Positions 1 to 7,762 of a DNA stretch of 17,371 nucleotides are shown one piece after another; position 1 is the first letter of the stretch; the number at the start of each line of letters is the position of its first letter. Made by a program: the position numbers and the translations under genes. Below the pieces are notes generated by a model. It searched no databases. It saw only the letters and a list, made by a program, of their open reading frames with translations, and was not told the origin of the DNA. Source of the stretch: Deltaproteobacteria bacterium. Lineage in GTDB: Bacteria > Desulfobacterota > DSM-4660 > Desulfatiglandales > HGW-15. The stretch covers positions 1 through 17,371 of the forward strand of contig JAFGPH010000477.1 of NCBI GenBank assembly GCA_016926135.1, in the 5' to 3' direction.

Positions 1-293
1 CTGCCCCTTGTTGCCTCTCCGTCTGTCAACAGAATCGTTCTCTCATCAGCAAAACCGTACCGCTTAACCAAGAGGCTTTTCAGCCCCTTCACATCATTCA
101 CGGCTGTTCTCAGGTATGGCCATTCCTGGTACTGGTTTATGCCAATAACGAGCGCGTAGTAATCACCCCAGGGAGTCACACGAACATCTTGTGTTGGCAC
201 AACCTTTACTCCACGCTTCTCAGCATTGACTGCTGAAGGCAGACTGACCAAGACAAGAGACAATAGTGTCATGACCAGTTTTCCTCTTCTCAT
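1..293 (-). CDS. Caspase-like (peptidase C14 family) secreted protein, N-terminal part
   Basis: Only the first 97 codons lie in the window; the gene runs off the left edge. It starts at ATG 293 behind a good Shine-Dalgarno (AGGAGG, 9 nt upstream). The first 25 or so residues form a signal peptide: MRRGK, a hydrophobic core of Leu/Val, then a likely cleavage site after SAVNA. From about residue 43 comes the start of a caspase p20 fold: YYALVIGINQY (first beta strand), then LRTAVNDVKGLKSLL and TILLTDGEATR, a pattern typical of bacterial caspase-like and metacaspase domains. The catalytic His and Cys would lie beyond the edge, so activity cannot be judged. The product is probably periplasmic or outer-membrane attached. 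It lies 180 bp downstream of the HD-GYP gene on the same strand and may be in the same transcript. Family assignment rests on the first third of the domain only. Confidence 0.75.
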   Translation of the reverse strand, partial: MRRGKLVMTLLSLVLVSLPSAVNAEKRGVKVVPTQDVRVTPWGDYYALVIGINQYQEWPYLRTAVNDVKGLKSLLVKRYGFADERTILLTDGEATRG

Positions 294-473
294 GGTCTGA
301 TTCCTCCTGCTGTAACAGAGCATGCGGCTTAGCTTCCGCAGCCCACGAGGGCGTCCAGATAGGAGTGACCTAAATTCAATCGGAAGACCATCCGTCCAGG
401 TCGAAATCGTCAGAGAGAGAATTGATGAACTGCGCCCCTTCAATGACGTCGCCCACGCTGAAATCCTTTCCAG

Positions 474-1661
474 CTATATCTCTTCCTTGGCCCGGGCCTT
501 GACCATGGCCCGGAACTGCTTGAAAAGAAGAGGGTGGAAGTGGGTGCCTATTCTCCTGTCCATCCAGTTGAGGGTCTCGGTCAGGGAGAGGGCCTCCTGC
601 TCGGGCCGGTTCCTACGGAGGATGTCGTAGGTATCGGTGATGGCGAGGATCATGCCTGCCAGGTTCAGGTCCCTGGGTTTTTCCTGCTCGGGATATCCGG
701 TGCCGTCGTAGTGGAGATGGTGTTCATAGGCCATGAGGGGGGCCACATCGGGAATGCCGGGCGACGCCAGGAGGACCTCGGCACCTCGAATGGGGTGCTC
801 CCACTGTCTTTTCTTTTCGTCGAGGGTAATGGCGGCCGTCTTGGAGAGAGAGATGAATGTGGTAAGGTGAAGCCCTATGTCATGGAGCAAAGCGCCCACG
901 CCGATGTCCCTGACGGCTGAAGGTTCCATGTCCAGATTCGAGGCCATCGCCATGGAGAGGGCGCACACATTGATGGCGTGGATGAATGGATCGGGGTCGC
1001 TGCTTCGTCGATAGATCAGGATCTTCAGGGGAAGCTCGCCGCTCCTGTTCATCTTGAGGATGGTGTCCGTGGTGTCCATGGCCGCTGACACCTTGGCAGA
1101 GGACATGGGCCCCTCCAGGTCTGCAAAGAGGTCCTTGAGCTGCCCGGAGAAGGACAGGACGGACTGCCGCGCGGTCTGGAGCACGCTGGAGATCTCCTCG
1201 TAGGAGACCTGGGGTCCTGTCTCGAAGGGAAGGGTGCCTGCCAGGATGTGAGGAAGGCTCTCCTGGTTCTTGGCAATGACCAGGTCTGCACCGGCGGGCT
1301 TTTTGAGAAGAGGCAGCATGATCTGCAGGAAGAGGAGGAGTTCCGATGGGGTGAGGCCGTGGCGGAAGACGAGGCGCTGGAACTTCATCTTCTCGAACCT
1401 CTGGATGATCTGCGCCAGGGTGGCGCTCAACTCCGGGAGGCGGACATTCTCCACCACCATCTCCCCGGACAGGAAGAGGAAGGTAATGGCAGGGCGCTGA
1501 CTCAGGTATTTCTCCAGCCTCTGAAAGAAGGCATTCAGCTTGTTCCGGCTCTCGGGATGGTCCTCCGGGTACAGGGAAAGGGCCCTGAGGCAGCCCACGA
1601 AGCCCACGCAGAGTTCCCGGAAGAAGGCGTGGACCTTTTCACTTTTCGTTGGTTCGGCCAT
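474..1661 (-). CDS. HD-GYP-type phosphohydrolase/phosphodiesterase with N-terminal sensory-like domain
   Basis: The protein has 395 residues. The C-terminal half carries an HD-GYP domain: H228 in HAINV, H260-D261 in LLHDIGLH, H289 in EHPIRGAE, H314-H315 and D319 in HHLHYDGTGYP, and D343 in ITDTYD. These are the usual metal ligands, and the GYP signature is intact (322-324). HD-GYP proteins usually hydrolyse cyclic di-GMP. Here the Lys of the canonical HDxGK is Leu, and the usual HHER is HHLH, so activity may be altered. The N-terminal 110 residues (RALSLYPEDHP and following) resemble those of the upstream HEAT protein; no response-regulator receiver domain is seen. ATG 1661 is chosen because GGAGAG lies just upstream; an in-frame TTG four codons earlier is possible. 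The gene begins 18 nt after the HEAT gene, so the two are almost certainly co-transcribed. Confidence 0.88.
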   Translation of the reverse strand: MAEPTKSEKVHAFFRELCVGFVGCLRALSLYPEDHPESRNKLNAFFQRLEKYLSQRPAITFLFLSGEMVVENVRLPELSATLAQIIQRFEKMKFQRLVFRHGLTPSELLLFLQIMLPLLKKPAGADLVIAKNQESLPHILAGTLPFETGPQVSYEEISSVLQTARQSVLSFSGQLKDLFADLEGPMSSAKVSAAMDTTDTILKMNRSGELPLKILIYRRSSDPDPFIHAINVCALSMAMASNLDMEPSAVRDIGVGALLHDIGLHLTTFISLSKTAAITLDEKKRQWEHPIRGAEVLLASPGIPDVAPLMAYEHHLHYDGTGYPEQEKPRDLNLAGMILAITDTYDILRRNRPEQEALSLTETLNWMDRRIGTHFHPLLFKQFRAMVKARAKEEI

Positions 1662-1679
1662 CTGTCTCTCCAAAGAGAT

Positions 1680-3734
1680 TCACAACAGCTCACCGCAGAG
1701 GGCCCGGAGTTCTGAAGGCCCTTCCCTGGCCACTTCCTGCAGGACGGCTCGGGCCTCTTCCGTCCCGATCCCGGCCAGTGCCCGGGCGGCCGATGTCTGG
1801 AGGTCCTTCAATTTTTTCCCCTTGAGCCACGATTTCTGCAGCAGGATTTCTTTCAGCCTGGGAATGGCACGTTCGGCCTTCAGTTCACCAAGGGTGCCGA
1901 TCGCCTTCAACCGGAGTTCGTGCTTGGGGTGGTCCACGAGATCCTCCACGGCCACCCCAAGATGACGCTCTCCGCAGAGGGCGACAAGATCGAGGAGCTT
2001 AGGAAGGTGTTCCTCCCGGGCGTCGTGGAGGCGGCGTGTCAGGATCCTGGCCAGGGATGGGCCGAGGGTTCCCAAGGTGGAAGAGATCCATCTTTCCTGG
2101 GGAGAGTCTTGGGACTTGAGATCCATGAAGAGATCCATGAGGTAGTTGCCCGCCTTTTCCGGATAGAGGTGGCACACGGCGTCAATGGTCATGGTCTCTT
2201 TGGGCTCGTAAGTGCGGCAACGGGAGAGGAGGCTCTTCAGGAGTTCCCCGATTTCTTCCGTGTTGAAAAGTGCCCCGATGCTGTTCCGGACCAGGGTCTC
2301 CTGACCGATCCCGCTCAGGGCGAGGTAGAGTTCCCGGAGCAGCATTCCCAGGGTTTGCAGATCCCGCTCGCCGAAAAGGCGGGTCAGGGCACCGCTCAGG
2401 CCCTCCAGGAGGGCAGAGAGAACGTCCCCGGTTCGTGCGGTGCCGGGGTATCGAATGACGTCGATGATCAGTTTGGCCTTCTCCCTGGCCAGGGTTTCGG
2501 GCTGGAGGGTGTTCAGTAGCCGGTTTTTTTCCTCCTCTTCCACCATCGGCTTCTGCATCTGGATGGAAGTGGCAAGGGCCTGGATCTCCATGTGGTATTG
2601 CTCGTTCAGGCTCTTGATTTCCTGCTCCCTCATGAGGAACTGCTCCAACTGCTGCCAGTGGCTGAGGACGCCGGGTTTTCTCTCCTGGGTGGCTCGGTGC
2701 ATCTCCTGACGGATGAGGGTGAGCAGCATCCCCGGTTCCTTGTATTTGGCCACGGCCCCTTTGAAGAGGTTGTTGAAGCAGGGTGAACCGGCCCCCTCCT
2801 CTCGAAGGGCGTCCACGAGGAGATAGACGAGCTGGCTGTCGGGGATTTCCTCGATGATCTCGTGGAGAACCCCGGCCTCTTTCTCTTCTAGAGAATCGGG
2901 AGGCACGGAGCCCAGGATCTGGATTTTCATCCGGGGTTCCAGGCCGCTCAGGATGAGACTGACGTGATGAGCAAAGGCACTCCGCCTGCCCGCATCGATT
3001 CCGGCCAGGGTCCGTCCGAGATTCTGGATGAAATTCCCCAGGACCAGCCCGCGCTGGGCTGGGGAGATCCTGTGGTGTTTCTCCGTCATCTGGGAATCGA
3101 GCTGCACAAGGAGCTTCTTGAGTTCCTCCACGTCATCGGTGAGGCGCGTAAGCTGCTTGATCCTTTCCGGGGTCAGGTGAAGGGCGGCAGTGGCTACGGG
3201 CTGCAGGATAAGCTGTCGCCACAGGATCTCATCTTGCGTGTTCTGCGCGACCTGGACCGCTATACTCTGAATGGCGGAGAACACGGAATAGTCCAGCAAT
3301 CCGATTTGCACATGCCGGATGTTCTCCCTCGGCATGGCGGAGAGCACCTCGTCTCCCTGTCCTTGCCTGGCGCCTGCCAGCAGGCCGATAAAGGACTCGA
3401 GTTCGTCCGTGGTGGTGTTGGTATCCAGCAGCACGTGGGAGATACCGAGGGAATGGAAGAGCTTCAGGAAGCTTTTGACGTGTGTGTCCTTGGCAGGGTG
3501 AAAGGTCCCCTCCAGAAACACGGATTCATTGGCGCAGCCTATGAAGAGGAAGTCTCGGTCACCCAGGGCTTCCTGGAATTTCACGTGGAGGGTCTGGATG
3601 TTCTTCTTGTAAAGTTCGTGGCCGCTGGCATACAAGCGCGCCGTGTTGAGGCCGCGCATGAATGCGGCGGCGAACTCGAGAAAAGCGGGCTCAAGCGGGC
3701 CCTCTGGAGGGCCCGTGGAAGGAGTCGTCGTCAT
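1680..3734 (-). CDS. HEAT-repeat protein with N-terminal domain shared with the HD-GYP neighbour
   Basis: The protein has 684 residues and no signal peptide or membrane segment, so it is probably cytoplasmic. Residues 20-125 (RGLNTARLYASGHE through EGTF to DELESFIGLL) align by eye with the N-terminus of the downstream HD-GYP protein. The middle is helical with a charged, coiled-coil-like stretch near 365-425 (MREQEIKSLNEQYHMEIQ). The last 90 or so residues hold HEAT-like repeats (ELRLKAIGTLGELKAERAIP, then SAARALAGIGTEEARAVLQE), which usually serve as protein-binding scaffolds. A near-consensus promoter lies about 40 nt upstream. No strong Shine-Dalgarno precedes ATG 3734; an in-frame GTG at 3743 is the alternative. 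A role as partner or scaffold of the HD-GYP protein is inferred from the operon and the shared domain only. Confidence 0.8.
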   Translation of the reverse strand: MTTTPSTGPPEGPLEPAFLEFAAAFMRGLNTARLYASGHELYKKNIQTLHVKFQEALGDRDFLFIGCANESVFLEGTFHPAKDTHVKSFLKLFHSLGISHVLLDTNTTTDELESFIGLLAGARQGQGDEVLSAMPRENIRHVQIGLLDYSVFSAIQSIAVQVAQNTQDEILWRQLILQPVATAALHLTPERIKQLTRLTDDVEELKKLLVQLDSQMTEKHHRISPAQRGLVLGNFIQNLGRTLAGIDAGRRSAFAHHVSLILSGLEPRMKIQILGSVPPDSLEEKEAGVLHEIIEEIPDSQLVYLLVDALREEGAGSPCFNNLFKGAVAKYKEPGMLLTLIRQEMHRATQERKPGVLSHWQQLEQFLMREQEIKSLNEQYHMEIQALATSIQMQKPMVEEEEKNRLLNTLQPETLAREKAKLIIDVIRYPGTARTGDVLSALLEGLSGALTRLFGERDLQTLGMLLRELYLALSGIGQETLVRNSIGALFNTEEIGELLKSLLSRCRTYEPKETMTIDAVCHLYPEKAGNYLMDLFMDLKSQDSPQERWISSTLGTLGPSLARILTRRLHDAREEHLPKLLDLVALCGERHLGVAVEDLVDHPKHELRLKAIGTLGELKAERAIPRLKEILLQKSWLKGKKLKDLQTSAARALAGIGTEEARAVLQEVAREGPSELRALCGELL

Positions 3735-3770
3735 ACCCGTCACAGAGGAAAGAGGTCTTGTGCAGGCAAG

Positions 3771-3799
3771 AGGATAGGATAGGGTCCCTTGGGTGTCAA
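3771..3799 (-). promoter_or_regulatory. Sigma70-type promoter of the HEAT/HD-GYP operon
   Basis: Reading the minus strand, TTGACA (3799-3794) is followed by a 17-nt spacer and TATCCT (3776-3771). The -35 is a perfect consensus and the -10 matches at 4 of 6. The start of transcription would fall near 3764, about 30 nt before the ATG. Confidence 0.7.
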
Positions 3800-3872
3800 T
3801 GGAAAAAGCCCCTGTTTTTTTAATGACGTTTTTTGTTTTTTGGGATATAGGATACCGTTGTTAAGTTTTGTG

Positions 3873-3900
3873 TTGAAATCTCGGGAGAGTTCTGTACACT
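3873..3900 (+). promoter_or_regulatory. Sigma70-type promoter of the HU gene
   Basis: TTGAAA (3873-3878), a 16-nt spacer and TACACT (3895-3900) form a good match. Transcription would start near 3907, giving a leader of about 55 nt. The region just upstream (3814-3850) is rich in T runs, which may act as an upstream element or give a bent segment between the two divergent promoters. Confidence 0.55.
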
Positions 3901-3961
3901 GTGCCATCGGGGAGCATGAGTCAATCACTACACATCACACATTCAGAAAGGAGAGGGGAGT

Positions 3962-4231
3962 ATGAACAAGGGGGATTTGGTGAATGAGGTCGCAAAGGTC
4001 GTGAGCAGCAAGAAGGAAGCGCAGGCTGCGGTGGATTGTGTCTTCTCAGCGATCACCACGGCACTCAAGAAGAAGAACGCGGTAACACTGGTCGGCTTTG
4101 GTACGTTCAAGGTTGACAAGAGGAAGGCCAGGAAAGGGCGCAACCCCCAGACGGGAGAAGAAATCAAGATCAAGGCAAAGAATGTCCCCAAATTCATTGC
4201 CGGAAAGGCTTTGAAGGACGCGGTAAGCTGA
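3962..4231 (+). CDS. hup: HU-family histone-like DNA-binding protein
   Basis: This 89-residue protein matches the full family length. It opens with [11 protein letters not shown]. It has the VTLVGFGTF core (about 41-49) and the DNA-binding arm with [12 protein letters not shown] (59-70), including the Pro that intercalates into DNA in this family, and it ends with the [12 protein letters not shown] helix. HU works as a homo- or heterodimer that bends and compacts DNA and assists repair and recombination. A strong Shine-Dalgarno (AGGAGAGGGG) stands just before ATG 3962. The gene has its own promoter and a strong terminator, so it is monocistronic, although recC follows on the same strand. IHF is unlikely because the sequence follows the HU consensus in the arm. 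The symbol is generic. Confidence 0.95.
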   Translation: MNKGDLVNEVAKVVSSKKEAQAAVDCVFSAITTALKKKNAVTLVGFGTFKVDKRKARKGRNPQTGEEIKIKAKNVPKFIAGKALKDAVS

Positions 4232-4257
4232 TCGTCCTCACACAACGTCTTGAGAGA

Positions 4258-4297
4258 AGCCCTCATCGGGAAACGGATGCCGATGAGGGCTTTTTTT
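4258..4297 (+). terminator. Rho-independent terminator of the HU gene
   Basis: GCCCTCATCGG (4259-4269) pairs perfectly with CCGATGAGGGC (4280-4290) across a 10-nt loop and is followed by seven T (4291-4297). It begins 27 nt after the HU stop codon. Confidence 0.93.
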
Positions 4298-4310
4298 GTG
4301 CAGGGCCTCC

Positions 4311-4319
4311 TGCTACAAT
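4311..4319 (+). promoter_or_regulatory. Extended -10 promoter for recC
   Basis: TGCTACAAT is an extended -10 motif (TG, one base, TACAAT). The expected -35 position falls on the T run of the HU terminator and has no good match. The predicted start near 4326 lies 20 nt before ATG 4346, which favours that start codon over ATG 4334. The call rests on this motif alone. Confidence 0.4.
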
Positions 4320-4345
4320 GATCTGAGAATGGAATGGAAGCGCCC

Positions 4346-7300
4346 ATGAAGACGCCAAGGCTTTTTGCGAGCAACCGGCTGGAGATCCTTGTGGATGCCC
4401 TGGCGGAGGTCTTGAGAAGGCCCCTGCCCTCACCTCTTCAACCGGAGGTGATTGTGGTCCAGAGCAGGGGCATGGCGCGCTACCTCTCCATGGGGCTCGC
4501 CCTCCGGCACGGGATCTGTGCCAACTGCAGCTTTCCCTTCCCGAACACCTTCCTGTCCGACCTCTTCATCAGGGTCCTGGATCGGCCTCCGGCGCAGAGC
4601 CCTTTTGATCCGGACATCCTGACCTGGCGGATCATGAAGCGTCTTCCCGATCACGTTACAGGAACGGGTTCCGACGGTCTCAGGCATTACCTGGAGGAGG
4701 ACGAGGGCGGCCTGAAGCGCTTGCAGCTCGCCGCGACCATCGCGGACACCCTGGATCAGTATCTCCTCTTTCGGCCCGAGATGATTTTCCGATGGGAAAA
4801 GGGAGAGGAAGATCACTGGCAGGCTTCGCTATGGAGAGATCTGGCCCGGGGACTCGAATCGCATCACGGCGCAGCACTCGGCCGCGCCTTCCTGGAGGGT
4901 CTGCGTGATTTCCCGCCGGATGGGTCAGCCCTGATGGAAAGGGTATCCGTGTTTGGCATATCCGCCCTTCCCAGATTTCACATGGAAATCCTCTCGGGCC
5001 TCTCCAGGTTTGCGGAGGTCAACCTTTTCCTCATGAATCCCTGCAAGGAATACTGGGGAGATATTGTCTCGGATTGGGAGATGGGGAAGAGGGCCGAGGG
5101 AAAGCGGGGCGGAGATGTCCCCACGGAGCTGCTCCACCTGGAGAAGGGAAACAGCCTTCTCGCCTCCATGGGAAAACTGGGCAGGGATTTCCTGGACCTT
5201 GTGGCCGAACTCGGCTGGGAGGAGTTTCCACTCTACGAGGATCCCGGGGAGAGCTCCCTGCTCCGCACGATCCAGTCGGATATCCTTCATCTGAGGGACA
5301 GGCCGGGGCCGGGGGCTGAAAAGCAATCGATTTTCCCTGAGGACGCTTCCATCCGGTTCCATGCATGCCACAGTCCCATGAGGGAAGTGGAGGTGCTCCG
5401 GGATCAGTTGCTGCACATGTTCGACACCGATCCGGAATTGATGCCCGGGGATGTCCTGGTCATGATGCCGGACATTGAAACGTATGCCCCCCATATTCAG
5501 GCCGTGTTCGGCATCCCTTCCTCCGATCCCGCCTGGATTCCCTTCAGCATTGCCGATCGCGGCCTGAGGGAGGAGGGCTCTGTGACGGAGGCCTTCCTGG
5601 CCATCCTGGATCTGTCAAACAGCCGTTTCGGCGCATCCCGGGTTCAAGCCGTCCTCGAGTGCGAAGAGGTGCGCAGGCGATTCCAGATCTCGGAGGGGGA
5701 ACTGGAACTGCTCAGGAGGTGGATCGGGGAGACCTGGATACGGTGGGGAATAGACGAGAACTCCCGCGTTGCAGAGGGTTTTCCCCCTTTCCGGCAGAAC
5801 AGCTGGCGGGCGGGTGTGGAAAGGATGCTCCTGGGTTATGCCATGCGGGGCCACGATGAACGGATGTTCGAGAACATCCTCCCCTATGACGAGGTGGAAG
5901 GGAGCGCCGCCGTGCTCCTTGGCCGCCTGGCGGAATTCGTGGAAACCCTCGCAGCCTCTGCAGAGACCTTTGAGAAACCGCATGGGCTTGCAGCGTGGTC
6001 GAGGCTCCTTTCCGGACTGATGGACAGGTTTTTCGATCCTGAAGGTGAGGCAGAGAAAGAGATGCTCTTGCTCCGCAGGGCCGTTGATTCCCTTGCGAAG
6101 ATGACGTCGCGCGAAACGGCCGGCTTTGACGAGCCCGTGGAGGTTCGGGCCATCCGCTGGTACCTCGGTCGTGTGCTCCGGAAGGAAGGATTCGGGTATG
6201 GCTTTCTCGCGGGGGGGGTCACCTTCTGCGCCATGCTTCCCATGAGGAGCATCCCCTTCAAGGTGCTCTGCCTGATCGGCATGAACGGGGAGGCATATCC
6301 CCGGGAACTCCATCCCCCGGGCTTCGATCTCATGGCTAGACATCCCAGGCCCGGTGACCGGTCCCGCCGCAACGACGACCGGTACCTTTTCCTGGAGGCG
6401 GTCCTTTCGGCCAGGGAGAGGCTCTACATCAGCTACGTGGGCCAGAGCGTTCAGGACAACACCCGCACACCGCCTTCCGTACTGGTGAGCGAACTGATGG
6501 ATACCATTGAGCAGGGCTTCTCTGTGAGCGGAGGGGAGATTCTGGATCACCTGCTCCACTTCCATCGCCTCCAAGCCTTCAGTCCCCGCTACTTTCGAGA
6601 CGGAGAAAGGCTTTGGAGCTACTCGGAGGAGAACCGGGCGGCGGCGGCGTGCCTGCTTGGAGAACGCAGGCCCCCGATCCCCTTTATTTCCCGGGGGCTC
6701 TCCGCGCCCGAAGAGGCATGGAGAGACGTGCGCCTGGAGGATCTCTGTTCCTTTTATGCCAACCCGGCTCGATATCTCTTGCGCACGCGCCTGGGCCTCT
6801 CCCTTGAGGAAGACGGCCCCCTTCCGGACGATACGGAACCCATGGAGATCAAGCACCTCGATCGATACCGGCTGGCGGAGAGGATGATCAAGAAAGGGAT
6901 AGGCGGGGTGGGTGCGCAAGACCTCTTCCCGTCCATCCGGTCCTCCGGCGCCATTCCCCCGGGGACGGTGGGCGAGTGTCTCTTTGATGATCTCGGGAAG
7001 AGCGTGGAGAAGTTCGTGCGGAGGACCCGTTCCTTCCAGAACGGGGGCGCTATGAAGCCACTCGAGGTGGATCTCAGCCTCTCCGGCTTCAGGGTGAGGG
7101 GCAGGCTCGAAGGGGTGCATGCCGGAGGCCTGGTGCGCTACCGCTTTGCCCGGATCAAGGGCGTGGACCTCCTCCGGGCGTGGATCTGCCATCTCGCCCT
7201 CAACGTGGCAGGTCCCATCGACTATCCGCGCGATACGCGGATCATGGGTCTTGACCCCGGAAAGAGGGAGGAAGAACGTTGGCGGGGACTCCGCCTCTCC

Positions 7301-7627
7301 CCGCTGAAGGATGGGGAAGCCATCCTCGAAGGCCTCCTCCGGCATTACTGGAGAGGCCTTTGTGTGCCGCTCCATCTCTTTCCCGAGTCTTCGTGGTTGT
7401 ATGCACGGGAGGTCCTCGTGGAGGGCGGGCAACCCCAGGATGCCCTGGTCACGACCCGCAGGAAATGGACCGGGAACGAGCGGGGCAGGGGAGAAGGGGA
7501 GGATCCGTACTACCGACTGTGTTTCGCCGCCGGTGACCCGCTGGACGGAGCGTTCGAGTCCCTTTCAAAGGAGATCTTCGGCCCCCTGCTGGAGCACCTG
7601 GAAGAGGAACGCGGAGTATTGGAGTAA
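4346..7627 (+). CDS. recC: RecC, gamma subunit of exodeoxyribonuclease V
   Basis: RecC is the Chi-recognising scaffold of RecBCD, with an inactivated helicase-like fold. The protein has 1093 residues (E. coli RecC is about 1120). The N-terminus reads MKTPRLFASNRLEIL, then VVQSRGMARYLSMGLA and FPFPNTFLSDLFIRVL, which matches the RecC opening (SNRL, VQS.GMA..L). Further on come MPDIETYAPHIQAVFG, IPFSIADR and, near residue 796, RLEDLCSFYANPARYLLRTR, the RecC C-terminal landmark. No nuclease motif or AddB-type iron-sulfur cysteines are apparent. I choose ATG 4346 because the family starts there and GGAAG lies 5 nt upstream; ATG 4334 in the same frame would add four residues. The last codons and the TAA lie inside an octamer repeat array. 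The gene is followed by recB after 135 bp; the protease gene ptr, found between them in E. coli, is absent. Confidence 0.93.
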   Translation: MKTPRLFASNRLEILVDALAEVLRRPLPSPLQPEVIVVQSRGMARYLSMGLALRHGICANCSFPFPNTFLSDLFIRVLDRPPAQSPFDPDILTWRIMKRLPDHVTGTGSDGLRHYLEEDEGGLKRLQLAATIADTLDQYLLFRPEMIFRWEKGEEDHWQASLWRDLARGLESHHGAALGRAFLEGLRDFPPDGSALMERVSVFGISALPRFHMEILSGLSRFAEVNLFLMNPCKEYWGDIVSDWEMGKRAEGKRGGDVPTELLHLEKGNSLLASMGKLGRDFLDLVAELGWEEFPLYEDPGESSLLRTIQSDILHLRDRPGPGAEKQSIFPEDASIRFHACHSPMREVEVLRDQLLHMFDTDPELMPGDVLVMMPDIETYAPHIQAVFGIPSSDPAWIPFSIADRGLREEGSVTEAFLAILDLSNSRFGASRVQAVLECEEVRRRFQISEGELELLRRWIGETWIRWGIDENSRVAEGFPPFRQNSWRAGVERMLLGYAMRGHDERMFENILPYDEVEGSAAVLLGRLAEFVETLAASAETFEKPHGLAAWSRLLSGLMDRFFDPEGEAEKEMLLLRRAVDSLAKMTSRETAGFDEPVEVRAIRWYLGRVLRKEGFGYGFLAGGVTFCAMLPMRSIPFKVLCLIGMNGEAYPRELHPPGFDLMARHPRPGDRSRRNDDRYLFLEAVLSARERLYISYVGQSVQDNTRTPPSVLVSELMDTIEQGFSVSGGEILDHLLHFHRLQAFSPRYFRDGERLWSYSEENRAAAACLLGERRPPIPFISRGLSAPEEAWRDVRLEDLCSFYANPARYLLRTRLGLSLEEDGPLPDDTEPMEIKHLDRYRLAERMIKKGIGGVGAQDLFPSIRSSGAIPPGTVGECLFDDLGKSVEKFVRRTRSFQNGGAMKPLEVDLSLSGFRVRGRLEGVHAGGLVRYRFARIKGVDLLRAWICHLALNVAGPIDYPRDTRIMGLDPGKREEERWRGLRLSPLKDGEAILEGLLRHYWRGLCVPLHLFPESSWLYAREVLVEGGQPQDALVTTRRKWTGNERGRGEGEDPYYRLCFAAGDPLDGAFESLSKEIFGPLLEHLEEERGVLE

Positions 7628-7671
7628 TGGAGTATTGGAGTATTGGAGTAATGGAGTGATGGAGTGATGGA
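7613..7671 (+). repeat. Tandem octamer array across the recC stop codon
   Basis: Seven consecutive 8-bp units occur: GGAGTATT, GGAGTAAT, GGAGTATT, GGAGTATT, GGAGTAAT, GGAGTGAT, GGAGTGAT, then GGA. The first two units encode the last RecC residues and the TAA stop (7625-7627). Since 8 is not a multiple of 3, gain or loss of a unit before the stop would change the RecC C-terminus. Confidence 0.95.
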
Positions 7672-7677
7672 AAATCG

Positions 7678-7717
7678 GGAGGCCTGGCCCGCCAAGCCTC
7701 CATTACTCCAACACTCC
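7678..7717. repeat. Hairpin and inverted copy of the octamer array before recB
   Basis: GGAGGCCTGG (7678-7687) pairs with CCAAGCCTCC (7692-7701), with one mismatch, around a CCCG loop. The bases just after it, 7702-7717, are the reverse complement of two array units (15 of 16 match 7613-7628 and 7637-7652). The array and this copy could therefore fold into one long hairpin between recC and recB. No T run follows, so it is not a typical terminator. Confidence 0.8.
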
Positions 7718-7762
7718 GGGTTTCGTCTCAGGACCATGGACAACGGATCATAGACAAAGCCC

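Noticed and set aside
323..340. TGCGG/CCGCA hairpin after the HD-GYP gene as a terminator
   Set aside because: The stem is only 5 bp with no T run on either strand, so it is not supported as a terminator.
5615..7432. Long open frame on the minus strand opposite recC (about 600 codons), and a similar one opposite recB (8960-10774)
   Set aside because: Both lie antisense to strongly recognisable genes. The translated sequences are Pro/His/Arg-rich with no family pattern, as expected from third-position GC in the real frame.
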